Below, in pieces: positions 1-8,199 of a DNA stretch of 21,801 nucleotides (within the stretch, counting starts at the first letter, position 1; every line of letters starts with the position of its first letter). The position numbers and the translations under genes are program-made. The stretch is from assembly GCA_017388605.1 (NCBI GenBank), contig JAFPIE010000064.1, positions 1 to 21,801 of the forward strand. The letters run 5' to 3'. The notes under the pieces were generated by a model. That model saw nothing but the letters and a program-made list of their open reading frames with translations. It did no database searches and was not told the origin of the DNA. Source of the DNA: Acholeplasmatales bacterium. Its GTDB lineage: Bacteria; Bacillota_I; Bacilli_A; Acholeplasmatales; Anaeroplasmataceae.

Positions 1-1354
1 ATTCCATTGGTAATTCTTTGCTGAATGGTTCAATAAAGCCCATAACAATCATTTCTGTAGCTTCTGCTTCGGTTAATCCTCTACTCATTAGGTAGAATAA
101 TTGCTCCTCATTTACCTTAGAAACGGTTGCCTCATGCTCAATATACATATCACCATTCTTTCCACTATTAGTTGGAATGGTATCGGATGTAGATAGGTCA
201 TCTAGAATTAGGGTATCGCATTCTACGTGAGATCTTGCACCTAGTGCCTTTGGTCCACAAGAAACCATACCACGGTAATTTACCTTACCTCCACCTCTAC
301 AAATGGATTTTGAGATAATCGTAGATGTTGAATTCTCACCTAAATGAATCATCTTAGCTCCAGTATCCTGTAGCTGACCCTTTGCAGCGAAGGCAATAGA
401 TACTGTAGTACCCTTTGCACCCTTACCCTTAAGCACGCAGGCTGGGTATTTCATATTTAAGCCTGATCCAACATTACCATCAATCCATTCCATATGGCCA
501 TAATCATCAACTAAGGTTCTCTTTGTAACTAAATTTACAATATTGTTTGACCAGTTTTGTACGGTAGAATATCTACAATGTGCTCTTTTCTTAACATAGA
601 TTTCTACAACTGCAGCATGTAAGGAATCCTTAGAATATAGTGGGGCTGTACAGCCTTCTACATAATGGATATCACTATCATCCTCAACGATAATTAGGGT
701 TCTTTCAAATTGTCCCATTCTTTCAGAATTAATTCTAAAATAGGATTGTACTGGCTTCTTTAATTTAACTCCCTTAGGAACATAAATAAAGGATCCACCA
801 CTCCATACAGCGCTATTTAATGCTGCATATTTATTATCTGTATATGGAACAATCTTACCAAAATATTCCTTAACTAAATCAGGATATAATCTTACTGCAG
901 TATCTGTATCGCAGAAAATTACACCTAAATCCTCTAATTCCTTTAAATTATTATGGTATACAACCTCAGATTCAAATTGTGTAGATGAACCAGCTAAATA
1001 ATTTCTTTCTGCCTCAGGAATACCAAGCTTATCAAAGGTATCTCTAATTTCCTTAGGGACATCCTCCCATTTTGTACCCTGCTCCTTAACAGACTTTATA
1101 TAATATGTATATTCTTGAAAATCAATACCAGATAAATCTGGACCCCAGCTTGGGTTTTCAAGAGAAACAAAGGCATCATATGCAGCTAAACGGAATTCCT
1201 TCATCCATTTTGGCTCATGCTTAGCATCGGAAATAAATTCAACAACCTCACGGTTTAAGCCTTTACCAGAGGTTAAAACTGGAGTTGTTTCTGTTGTAAA
1301 GCCATATTTGTAATCTCCAACAATTTCTAAAGCTTCTTCTTTATTTGTTGCCAT
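1..1354 (-). CDS. sufB: SufB, Fe-S cluster scaffold subunit (3' end cut by window edge)
   Basis: SufB is the cytoplasmic scaffold subunit of the SufBC2D complex, on which Fe-S clusters are assembled before transfer to apoproteins. The 451 visible codons cover nearly the whole protein (family about 465–470 residues); only the last residues lie beyond the left edge. Visible family features are the beta-helix core, the C-terminal ECDTL segment (the region holding the conserved cluster/sulfur-accepting Cys of SufB) and the [10 protein letters not shown] segment with the conserved Glu-His, followed by FYLMSRGL. I chose the ATG at 1354–1352 because GAGGTGAC lies just upstream inside the end of sufU, giving a 14-bp overlap and probable translational coupling. 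It is the last visible gene of sufCDSUB. The identification is secure. Confidence 0.97.
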   Translation of the reverse strand, partial: MATNKEEALEIVGDYKYGFTTETTPVLTSGKGLNREVVEFISDAKHEPKWMKEFRLAAYDAFVSLENPSWGPDLSGIDFQEYTYYIKSVKEQGTKWEDVPKEIRDTFDKLGIPEAERNYLAGSSTQFESEVVYHNNLKELEDLGVIFCDTDTAVRLYPDLVKEYFGKIVPYTDNKYAALNSAVWSGGSFIYVPKGVKLKKPVQSYFRINSERMGQFERTLIIVEDDSDIHYVEGCTAPLYSKDSLHAAVVEIYVKKRAHCRYSTVQNWSNNIVNLVTKRTLVDDYGHMEWIDGNVGSGLNMKYPACVLKGKGAKGTTVSIAFAAKGQLQDTGAKMIHLGENSTSTIISKSICRGGGKVNYRGMVSCGPKALGARSHVECDTLILDDLSTSDTIPTNSGKNGDMYIEHEATVSKVNEEQLFYLMSRGLTEAEATEMIVMGFIEPFSKELPME

Positions 1355-1784
1355 TATTTGTCACCTCATTTATTGCCTGTTCAACAGCCTTCCAGGATAG
1401 GGTGGCACACTTAATTCTTGCAGGGAAATCTCTAACGCCCATATAGGCTATAGCCTCACCTAATTCCTCTTCATATTTAGGCTCTTCACCCTTAACCATG
1501 TCGAAGAAATCTTGGCATAAGGCTAATGCCTCCTCTGTCGTTCTACCTGTAATCGTCTCACTCATAACAGAAGCACTAGAGCAGCAAATACTACATCCAT
1601 GTCCATCATGATGAACCTCTTTTACTATACCATCCTCTACCTTTATTTCTACATTCATATCATCCCCACAGGATGGGTTGTTTAAATGTACGAAATGATA
1701 GTCGTCTGTTTTCTTTAAACCTTTGTTCTTTGGATTCTTATAATTATCCATAATAACGGTTCTATACAAAGTGTTTAAATCCAT
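1341..1784 (-). CDS. sufU: SufU, zinc-dependent sulfur-transfer partner of SufS
   Basis: SufU accepts persulfide sulfur from the cysteine desulfurase SufS by a zinc-ligand exchange mechanism and passes it towards SufBCD. The 147-residue length is normal. The expected Zn ligands are visible: Cys39 and Asp41 in PSCGD, Cys64 in GHGC, and Cys126 in RIKCATLSW. The loop after Cys64 reads SICCSSAS, so there are two further cysteines at 67 and 68 where, as I recall it, the Bacillus subtilis protein has Ser-Met; this is unusual. The ribosome site TAGGAGG sits 7 bases before the ATG and its TAG is the stop codon of sufS, so the two genes are packed together. The gene ends inside the start of sufB. Assignment to SufU rather than IscU rests on the sufS neighbour and the length of the insert between the second and third ligands. 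Confidence 0.96.
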   Translation of the reverse strand: MDLNTLYRTVIMDNYKNPKNKGLKKTDDYHFVHLNNPSCGDDMNVEIKVEDGIVKEVHHDGHGCSICCSSASVMSETITGRTTEEALALCQDFFDMVKGEEPKYEEELGEAIAYMGVRDFPARIKCATLSWKAVEQAINEVTNNGNK

Positions 1785-1795
1785 AATACATCCTC

Positions 1796-3001
1796 CTAAA
1801 ACTGTCCAAAGAAATCCTTAGCATCCTTGACAGCTTTAACAAATTCCTTAACATCCTCTTCTGTATTATACAAATAGAAGGATGCTCTTACCGTACCAAT
1901 AGTACCTAAATGACGTGTAATGAGCTGTGCACAGTGATGACCTGCACGTATACATACCTTGTCATTATCAAATACAGATGCAGCATCATGTGGATGAACT
2001 CCATCAATATTAAAGGAAATAATTCCTGTTTCACAATCAGGATTATATACTGTAATTCCTGGAATTTTCTTTAATTCCTCTACGGCTAAGCTCTTTAAAT
2101 AATATTCATGCTTACCTATATTATCTAAGCCAATAGAATTTAAATATTCACATGCCTTCGCAAGGCCAATTGCAGATGCAATCATTGGAGTACCTGTTTC
2201 AAATTTATAAGGTGCCATCTTAAATGTCATTTCCTGCTCATAGACAGTATCTGCCATATCTCCACCAAATTCAACAGGAGGCATTTTTTCTAATAATTCC
2301 TTTTTACCATATAAAATACCAATTCCTGTAGGACCACATAGCTTATGGCCAGAAAATGATAGGAAATCACAATCTAAATCCTTAACATCAACAGCCATAT
2401 GAGGCACAGATTGTGCACCATCTAAGGAAACAATAGCCCCTACCTCATGTGCTAATTTGATAATTTCTTTAATTGGGGTAATATATCCCATAACATTCGA
2501 TACATGAGTAATAGCTACAACCTTTGTTTTTTCCGTTAAAACACTTTTAAATGCTTCAACAGTGATTCTTCCATCCTTATCTAGTGGAACATATTTTAAG
2601 GTAGCCTTTTTCTTTTGACATACATTAATCCAAGGCATATGGCTAGAATGATGCTCTAAAGGAGTTGTAATTACCTCATCTCCTTCTTCAATAAAGGACA
2701 TACCATAGCTTTGTGCTACTAAATTTAAGGATGCACTTGCACCTCTTGTAAATACGACCTCATCGAAGCTTGCATTAATGAATTTTGCAATGGTTTCTCT
2801 TGCTTCTTCATATAAGTCTGTAGCCTCATAGGATAATCCATATACTCCTCTATGTACATTTACACCTAATCTTCTATAATAATCATCTACTGCATCAATT
2901 ACAGAGTCTGGCTTTAATGCCATTGCAGCAGAATCTAGGTATGCAAGATTTGGATTACTTCTTAATACTGGGAAATCATTTCTAATTTTTAAAATATCCA
3001 T
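1796..3001 (-). CDS. sufS: SufS, group II cysteine desulfurase
   Basis: SufS is a PLP enzyme that converts L-cysteine to L-alanine and carries the released sulfur as a persulfide on its active-site Cys. The 401 residues match the family length. The PLP-binding lysine is Lys220 in SFSGHK, the pyridoxal-contacting Asp-Gly-Ala-Gln is at about 194–197, the conserved TPLEHHSSHMPW stretch is at 113–124, and the catalytic Cys is Cys357 in RAGHHCAQ. The ATG at 3001 follows AGGGGA and lies 2 bases past the sufD stop. The stop codon is TAG, inside the sufU ribosome site. Sulfur goes to SufU, the next gene. The identification is secure. Confidence 0.97.
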   Translation of the reverse strand: MDILKIRNDFPVLRSNPNLAYLDSAAMALKPDSVIDAVDDYYRRLGVNVHRGVYGLSYEATDLYEEARETIAKFINASFDEVVFTRGASASLNLVAQSYGMSFIEEGDEVITTPLEHHSSHMPWINVCQKKKATLKYVPLDKDGRITVEAFKSVLTEKTKVVAITHVSNVMGYITPIKEIIKLAHEVGAIVSLDGAQSVPHMAVDVKDLDCDFLSFSGHKLCGPTGIGILYGKKELLEKMPPVEFGGDMADTVYEQEMTFKMAPYKFETGTPMIASAIGLAKACEYLNSIGLDNIGKHEYYLKSLAVEELKKIPGITVYNPDCETGIISFNIDGVHPHDAASVFDNDKVCIRAGHHCAQLITRHLGTIGTVRASFYLYNTEEDVKEFVKAVKDAKDFFGQF

Positions 3002-3003
3002 AA

Positions 3004-3795
3004 TTATTCCCCTATTCTTGCCATAATTTCTTTTTCCATTGATTCCTTTAATTCCTCGTTTGGAATTGAATCAATAAATGGACGTACAATACCCTCTAAA
3101 ATAAGCAAGAAGGCTTGCTTCTTAGTTAATCCTCTACTCATTAAATAGAATAAATCCTCATCACTCATTTTACCAATGGATGCACCATGATTTGCGAAGC
3201 AATCATATTCATCAATTAATAAAATAGGCTTTGCTGTAATAGAGGATATATTATCCATTACAACACCACGGGATAGCTGAGCACATTTTGATTTTGCCAT
3301 GCCCTTATCGATTTTACCTGTAGTATCAAATACTAAATTTGAACCATTCATCGCAACACCAACATTCTTGATGTTAGAATATGTAGATCCAACCTTATGA
3401 TCAATTCTTTGTGTATAAATAGAGGATACCTCTGTTAAAATACTTAGGTTTTCTACATTTGCTTGTGCATTCTCATTTAATAAATGAATAAGTAAGGATT
3501 CCTCTGTAGCGGAAATAGAAATTTCTACTACATTTAATTCTCCATGAATGTCAAAGCATCTATCAGATGATTGACTATTTAAAACATAATATGTAATGGA
3601 TGAATCCTTTAAACCCATAATATGAATATTACAATTCTTTGTTCTATCTAGGAATTTTGCATTTATTCCATCTAAAACAACAATATCCATATCCTGGTCA
3701 ATAATATAGATTTCATCCTTTGTATCCTTAATATAATATTTCTTATCCTCTGCTTGACCCAATGCAGAGATTAGAACTAATTCTTGATTTGCCAT
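3004..3795 (-). CDS. sufD: SufD, short form, Fe-S scaffold complex subunit
   Basis: SufD pairs with SufB on the SufC2 platform and is needed for iron entry and scaffold function. At 263 residues it is much shorter than the roughly 420–440 residues of the E. coli and B. subtilis proteins. The missing part is N-terminal: the frame opens close to the beta-helix core (about residues 25–190) and continues through the C-terminal helical region with DCFANHGASIGK (about 199–210), whose His matches the conserved functional His of SufD, and [13 protein letters not shown]. The start ATG overlaps the sufC stop by one base (TAATG), so translation is coupled and a longer N-terminus is excluded. The shared FYLMSRGL motif shows kinship with SufB. 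The function is well supported; the compact form is the oddity. Confidence 0.93.
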   Translation of the reverse strand: MANQELVLISALGQAEDKKYYIKDTKDEIYIIDQDMDIVVLDGINAKFLDRTKNCNIHIMGLKDSSITYYVLNSQSSDRCFDIHGELNVVEISISATEESLLIHLLNENAQANVENLSILTEVSSIYTQRIDHKVGSTYSNIKNVGVAMNGSNLVFDTTGKIDKGMAKSKCAQLSRGVVMDNISSITAKPILLIDEYDCFANHGASIGKMSDEDLFYLMSRGLTKKQAFLLILEGIVRPFIDSIPNEELKESMEKEIMARIGE

Positions 3796-4622
3796 TATGC
3801 TTTTTTGCTGGTATTTCTAGCGCAGGAGCCAAGAAGTACATGGGTCTTTTTCTCTTCTTCCTCTCCAAAATCCTCAATACCAAGCTCTTCTTTTACCCAG
3901 TCATAGCCTTCTGCATCAATCTTAGAAATTAGCTCTGGTCCACCAGTTTTTACAATTCTACCATTGATCATAATATGAACATAATCTGGCTTAATATAGT
4001 CTAATAATCTTTCATAATGTGTAATAAGTAAGCATCCAAAGGATTCGTTTACCATGCTATAAACATTCTCACCTACAATACGTAGGGCATCAACGTCAAG
4101 TCCTGAGTCTATTTCATCTAAAATTGCAAATTTTGGCTTTAGCATTTTCATTTGAAGAATTTCATTTCTCTTCTTTTCTCCACCACTGAAGCCTTCATTT
4201 AAATATCTATGAGCTAAATCGGATGGCATCTTAAGCTCCATACATGCCTTATCATATTCCTTAATGAACTTGAATAAGGATGGATTTGAACCTGTAGTTG
4301 CCTTCATCGCAGCACGAATAAAATCGGAATTTGTAACTCCGGATACCTCTGCTGGATATTGATATGCTAAAAATAATCCCTTTCTAGCACGCTCATCTAC
4401 CTGTAGCGGTAATAAATTTTCTCCATTTAATAGGATTTCTCCTCCAGTAATTTGATATCTTGGAGAACCCATTATACATGAGGAAAGTGTAGATTTACCT
4501 GTACCATTAGGTCCCATGATTGCGTGAACCTCACCTGTACGAATGGTTAAATCAACTCCCTTTAAGATTTCCTTTTCCTCAACTCTGGCACATAAGCCTT
4601 TAATTTCTAATACGTCACTCAT
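3795..4622 (-). CDS. sufC: SufC, ABC-type ATPase of the SUF complex
   Basis: SufC is the soluble ATPase that dimerises beneath SufB and SufD and drives the rearrangement needed for cluster assembly. Visible motifs are Walker A GPNGTGKS at 37–44, the Q-loop in AYQYPAEVSG at 86–95, a signature FSGGEKKRNE at 145–154, Walker B FAILDE at 165–170 followed by the SufC-typical IDSGLDVDA, and the switch His202. The core ends near residue 250. An acidic, then basic tail of about 25 residues (EEEEKK, ending TSKKA) makes the protein 275 residues, against 248–261 in E. coli and B. subtilis. It is the first gene of the operon. The ATG at 4622 has only a modest ribosome site (AGGTAGAG). Confidence 0.97.
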   Translation of the reverse strand: MSDVLEIKGLCARVEEKEILKGVDLTIRTGEVHAIMGPNGTGKSTLSSCIMGSPRYQITGGEILLNGENLLPLQVDERARKGLFLAYQYPAEVSGVTNSDFIRAAMKATTGSNPSLFKFIKEYDKACMELKMPSDLAHRYLNEGFSGGEKKRNEILQMKMLKPKFAILDEIDSGLDVDALRIVGENVYSMVNESFGCLLITHYERLLDYIKPDYVHIMINGRIVKTGGPELISKIDAEGYDWVKEELGIEDFGEEEEKKTHVLLGSCARNTSKKA

Positions 4623-4656
4623 TGCTCTACCTGACTTTCTTCTTAAAATTTACGAA

Positions 4657-4672
4657 GATAGAATATTCTATC
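4657..4672. promoter_or_regulatory. Perfect 16-bp palindrome, candidate operator of the suf operon
   Basis: GATAGAATATTCTATC reads identically on both strands. It begins 4 bases downstream of the proposed -10 element of sufC and so would cover the transcription start. Position and symmetry suggest a binding site for a dimeric repressor. It does not match the Fur, PerR or IscR consensus as I know them, so no regulator is named. Confidence 0.45.
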
Positions 4673-4676
4673 CAAC

Positions 4677-4704
4677 AATATATAAACATTTCTAAACGTT
4701 ACAA
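4677..4704 (-). promoter_or_regulatory. Candidate sigma-A promoter of sufCDSUB
   Basis: Read on the minus strand, TTGTAA (4704–4699) is separated by 16 bases from TATATT (4682–4677). The -10 matches 5 of 6 and the -35 matches 4 of 6 consensus bases. It is the best-placed promoter between leuS and sufC. Its -35 hexamer is the outer end of the 15-bp inverted repeat at 4699–4740. Confidence 0.4.
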
Positions 4705-4740
4705 AATGGAAAAACAAAATCCTGCTTTTCCATTTTGTAA
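4699..4740. repeat. 15-bp perfect inverted repeat between leuS and sufC
   Basis: The arms 4699–4713 and 4726–4740 (TTACAAAATGGAAAA and its complement) are perfect and enclose a 12-base loop. The repeat lies 13 bases past the leuS stop. It could form the leuS transcript end, but there is no U-run after the stem, unlike every other terminator in this window. It also overlaps the likely suf -35 element, so a regulatory role is possible. Confidence 0.5.
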
Positions 4741-4753
4741 TCTTACTTATTCT

Positions 4754-7183
4754 TTACTTTATAACAAAATTAATAATCTTCTTAGGAACAATAATCTTTT
4801 TAACAATAGTATGTCCCTCAAGATATTTTTGAACCTTTTCGCTCTTTAAAGCTAAAGCCTCAAGCTCCTCACTTGTCGCATCAACAGAGGCTAAAATAGT
4901 ATCTCTTAGCTTACCATTAACACTTACAGGATAATTCATAGTTGTATCAACCATTAAAGCCTCATCATATGTAGGCCATGCCTCATATGCAATAGTATCC
5001 TTGTGCCCTAGGGCAGCCCATAATTCCTCACCTAAATGTGGACATACAGGGTTAATTAGCTTTACTAAGCCTTCAAGATATGGAATATATAGCTTATCTG
5101 CCTTATAGGCATCATTTACGAATACCATCATTGCAGAAATAGCTGTATTAAAGCCTAATGCTTCGAAATCCTCCGTTACCTTTTTAACCATCTTATTATA
5201 GGATTTCTCTAAGGATTTATCATATTCCTTTGTCTGCTTTGCTACATATTCATCACTACAAACTAAGCGGTATACTCTTTCAATGAACTTTCTTGCGCCC
5301 TCAACACCATTAGGGTTCCAAGGCTTAGATGCCTCAAGTGGTCCCATGAACATTTCATATAAACGTAATGTATCTGCGCCATATTCTCTAACGATATCCG
5401 ATGGATTGATAACATATTTAGGGAATCTCTTACCCATCTTAATACCATTTTCGCCTAAGATCATACCCTGGTGAACTAGCTTTTGGAATGGTTCCTTTGT
5501 AGGAGCAATACCCTTTTCGTAAAGGTATCTATTCCAAATTCTAGAATAAATTAAGTGTCCAACCGCATGCTCTGGTCCACCAATATATAAATCAACTGGC
5601 ATCCAATGCTTTAATAATTCCTTATTGGCAAGCTCCTTATCATTCTTTGGATCAATGTATCTCAAATAATACCAAGAGGATCCTGCAGAACCAGGCATAG
5701 TAGATGTTTCTCTTAAGCCCTTAATTCCGTTTTTGTTATAATGCTTCCATTCAGTAGCATTTTCAAGTGGTGCCTTACCATTTCTACCCTTATAATCATC
5801 AAGCTCTGGTAATACAAGAGGTAATTCATCATCAGGTAATACATATACACCATTTTCTGTATGTACTACTGGTACTGGCTCACCCCAATATCTTTGACGA
5901 GCGAAGATCCATTCACGGAAGCGGTAATTCGCAACTCTTCTTGCTCTACCCATTTCCTCAAGCTTCTTTGTAATACCCTCTTTGGCATCCATAACAGTAT
6001 AGCCATCAAATTCAGCAGAATTGATTAATCTTGCCTCAGGGTTTTCTAAATAATCCTGCTTCTCATAGGCAGCCTCGCTTACATCCCTACCCGTAATAAC
6101 CTGAATCATAGGAATATTATGTGCTACTGCATATTCAAAATCTCTTTGGTCATGGCTTGGTACGGCCATTACAGCACCTGTACCATAGGATGCTAATACG
6201 AAATCACCAATGAAAATAGGAACTTCCTTACCATTTACTGGGTTAATACATGTAACACCCTTTAAAAGACATCCTGTCTTACCCTTATTTAATTCTGTAC
6301 GGTCAAGCTCACTCTTGCTTGCGGTTTCCTTAATATAGGCATTAACCTCATCCTTGTTTTGGATTCTATCCATTAAATCCTGAACGATTTGTCCTTCTGG
6401 AGCTAATACCATAAATGTAATACCATAGATAGTTTCAATACATGTTGTGAAAATAGAGAACTTTCCACCACCAACAATATCGAAATCAACCTCAACACCC
6501 ATGGACTTACCAATCCAGTTTCTCTGCATTTCCTTTGTGGATTCTGGCCAATCGATCGTATCTAAGCCCTCAAGAAGCTTTTCAGCGAAGGCAGGCTGAT
6601 CAATTACCCATTGCTTCATATTCTTACGAACAACAGGGAAGCCTCCTCTTTCACTCTTACCATCGATAACCTCATCATTAGATAATACTGTACCTAATTC
6701 CTCACACCAGTTTACTGGCATATCGATATATTTTGCATAGCCATCTAAATATAAATTCTTAAAAATCCACTGTGTCCAATGATAGAAGGATGGATCGGAT
6801 GTAGAAATACATTTATCCCAATCATAATCAAAGCCTAATTCCTTAAGCTGCTTTGTGAATGTTTCAATATTCTTTACTGTAAATCCCTCAGGATGATTAC
6901 CCGTTTGAATAGCATATTGCTCTGCAGGAAGACCAAAGGAATCATATCCCATTGGGTGTAATACATTATAGCCCTGCATTCTTTTCATTCTAGAGATTAT
7001 ATCTGTTGCTGTATATCCCTCAGGATGTCCTGCATGAAGACCAACTCCAGATGGATATGGGAACATATCTAAGGCATAAAATTTTGGCTTAGAAAAATCC
7101 CATACATCTGTTTTAAATGTATGATTCTCTTCCCAATACTTTTGCCACTTTTTTTCGATTTCCAAATGATTGTATTCTTTCAT
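4754..7183 (-). CDS. leuS: Leucyl-tRNA synthetase
   Basis: LeuS charges tRNA-Leu in the cytoplasm. The 809 residues are typical of the bacterial enzyme. The N-terminus MKEYNHLEIEKKWQKYWEE is characteristic, the HIGH-class motif appears as LHAGHPEGY near residue 40, and the CP1 editing domain with its LINPVNG- and GTGAVMAVPSHDQRDFE-type segments fills roughly 220–400. The WYYLRYIDP region, a KMSKS-region motif and the anticodon-binding and C-terminal domains follow. The usual KMSKS is replaced by KMGKRFPKYVINP. I chose the ATG at 7183 because it has GAGAGG about 8 bases upstream and matches family N-termini; an upstream extension of 10 codons is open but unlikely. It is monocistronic, with terminators or promoters on both sides. 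There is no room for a T-box leader. Confidence 0.98.
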   Translation of the reverse strand: MKEYNHLEIEKKWQKYWEENHTFKTDVWDFSKPKFYALDMFPYPSGVGLHAGHPEGYTATDIISRMKRMQGYNVLHPMGYDSFGLPAEQYAIQTGNHPEGFTVKNIETFTKQLKELGFDYDWDKCISTSDPSFYHWTQWIFKNLYLDGYAKYIDMPVNWCEELGTVLSNDEVIDGKSERGGFPVVRKNMKQWVIDQPAFAEKLLEGLDTIDWPESTKEMQRNWIGKSMGVEVDFDIVGGGKFSIFTTCIETIYGITFMVLAPEGQIVQDLMDRIQNKDEVNAYIKETASKSELDRTELNKGKTGCLLKGVTCINPVNGKEVPIFIGDFVLASYGTGAVMAVPSHDQRDFEYAVAHNIPMIQVITGRDVSEAAYEKQDYLENPEARLINSAEFDGYTVMDAKEGITKKLEEMGRARRVANYRFREWIFARQRYWGEPVPVVHTENGVYVLPDDELPLVLPELDDYKGRNGKAPLENATEWKHYNKNGIKGLRETSTMPGSAGSSWYYLRYIDPKNDKELANKELLKHWMPVDLYIGGPEHAVGHLIYSRIWNRYLYEKGIAPTKEPFQKLVHQGMILGENGIKMGKRFPKYVINPSDIVREYGADTLRLYEMFMGPLEASKPWNPNGVEGARKFIERVYRLVCSDEYVAKQTKEYDKSLEKSYNKMVKKVTEDFEALGFNTAISAMMVFVNDAYKADKLYIPYLEGLVKLINPVCPHLGEELWAALGHKDTIAYEAWPTYDEALMVDTTMNYPVSVNGKLRDTILASVDATSEELEALALKSEKVQKYLEGHTIVKKIIVPKKIINFVIK

Positions 7184-7226
7184 AATAATACCTCTCTTCC
7201 AAAGGGTGCGCATAAACGCTTTTAAT

Positions 7227-7235
7227 ATTTTATCA
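7227..7235 (-). promoter_or_regulatory. Extended -10 promoter element of leuS
   Basis: On the minus strand TGATAAAAT gives the extended -10 form (TGN before TAAAAT), 44 bases ahead of the leuS ATG. No good -35 hexamer lies 17 bases upstream, which is usual for extended -10 promoters. Confidence 0.4.
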
Positions 7236-7285
7236 CAAACAATTCTATTTTTGTAGTAAAAACTAAAAAAACATAGTTACAATTT

Positions 7286-7314
7286 CAAAACAAAAGAGGG
7301 AATTATATTCCCTC
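7286..7314 (-). terminator. Intrinsic terminator of the walJ–rlmH–pncC operon
   Basis: On the minus strand a 7-bp stem GAGGGAA/TTCCCTC with a 5-base loop is followed by TTTTGTTTTG. It begins directly after the stop codon of the small membrane protein gene and separates this operon from leuS. Confidence 0.8.
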
Positions 7315-7713
7315 CTACTTTTTTTGACCCATCATCACTGGTTTTTGTGGCTGTAATTTATGATTAATAATGGTAAGAATTGTAACACTTACTACCAAAA
7401 GCACTCCATATACTATCCAGTATATGAGCCTTCCCTCTTGATATTTATCCACATATTTTAAAACATAATACCCTAAAACACCAATTGCAACTATAGTTGC
7501 ATAAATCGCTCCAGTCAATCTTTTAATCTCATAACGGTTTAATACCCTTATAAGCAGCAAAATTATATTTAAAAAGCCATAGGACATCGTCGCAATTAAT
7601 GTACCCATAAACGACCAATATTCCATCTTAAAAAATACCATAAAAAAGATTATGCTTGCTAAAAATAATCCCATTAAGGAAAACCATATAATATCCATTA
7701 TTCTTTTACTCAT
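7315..7713 (-). CDS. Small four-helix membrane protein, function unknown
   Basis: The product has 132 residues and I do not recognise its family. Four hydrophobic segments are visible, at about 8–28, 33–55, 66–85 and 96–116, separated by short charged loops (NRYEIKRLTG; YVDKYQEGR). The tail is short, polar and basic, ending in KPVMMGQKK. The start ATG overlaps the pncC stop in ATGA, so it is translated coupled to that gene. The stop is TAG, immediately before the operon terminator. As the last gene of a housekeeping operon it may have no functional link to its neighbours. Coding is well supported by the overlap and the membrane pattern; function is open. Confidence 0.8.
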   Translation of the reverse strand: MSKRIMDIIWFSLMGLFLASIIFFMVFFKMEYWSFMGTLIATMSYGFLNIILLLIRVLNRYEIKRLTGAIYATIVAIGVLGYYVLKYVDKYQEGRLIYWIVYGVLLVVSVTILTIINHKLQPQKPVMMGQKK

Positions 7714-8171
7714 AAAAGCTCATTTAACCTCTTAAACACATAATCTGTTGCAGCTTCTCTTACATTATTTCTACCAATATTTCCAAACTGAATTTTTTCA
7801 CCAAAAAGTGCTCCATTAATATAAAATCCAAAGCAAACTGTACCCAAAGGAATCAAATCGGATCCCCCTGTAGGGCCTGCAACTCCAGTGACGCCAACGC
7901 CAACTCTAGATTCCGTATTTAAGGCAACACCCTTAGCCATTTCCAAAGCTACCTCTATGGATACTACATCATATTTTTCAATGGTATCAAAGGATACTCC
8001 AAGATATTTATTTTTAGCCTCATTTGAATAAGTAACAAAGGAGACATTTAATACCTTAGATGCGTTTGCAACATTGATAAGCCTTGCTGCACATAATCCT
8101 CCTGTACAGGATTCTGCAAAGGCGATATTATACTTCTTTTCGATTAATTTTAAAACGACCTCTTCTTCCAT
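7710..8171 (-). CDS. pncC: Nicotinamide-nucleotide amidohydrolase PncC (stand-alone CinA C-terminal domain)
   Basis: PncC deamidates nicotinamide mononucleotide to nicotinate mononucleotide, recycling NMN released for instance by NAD-dependent DNA ligase. The 153 residues match the CinA C-terminal domain alone: AESCTGGLCAARL near the N-terminus carries the conserved Ser/Cys/Thr pocket, and GVTGVAGPTGGSDLIPLGTV is the family signature at about 95–115. The N-terminal MoCF-like half of full CinA is absent. I start at the ATG 8171–8169, with GGGGG 6 bases upstream. A TTG four codons further up is possible, but its ribosome site would be poor. The gene follows rlmH by 28 bases and overlaps the next gene by 4. 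Confidence 0.9.
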   Translation of the reverse strand: MEEEVVLKLIEKKYNIAFAESCTGGLCAARLINVANASKVLNVSFVTYSNEAKNKYLGVSFDTIEKYDVVSIEVALEMAKGVALNTESRVGVGVTGVAGPTGGSDLIPLGTVCFGFYINGALFGEKIQFGNIGRNNVREAATDYVFKRLNELL

Positions 8172-8199
8172 AATTACCCCCAAATGAATAGCATAGCTA

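Noticed and set aside
4657..4672. Fur, PerR or IscR box at the suf palindrome
   Set aside because: The 16-mer does not match the consensus of any of these as I know them; only an unnamed operator is claimed.
4622..4849. Small plus-strand open frame across the leuS–sufC gap
   Set aside because: It has no ribosome site, overlaps the leuS 3' end and the inverted repeat, and has the composition of translated AT-rich intergenic DNA.
7184..7295. T-box (leucine) leader upstream of leuS
   Set aside because: Only about 110 bases separate the upstream terminator from the leuS start, too short for a T-box, and no T-box sequence was seen.
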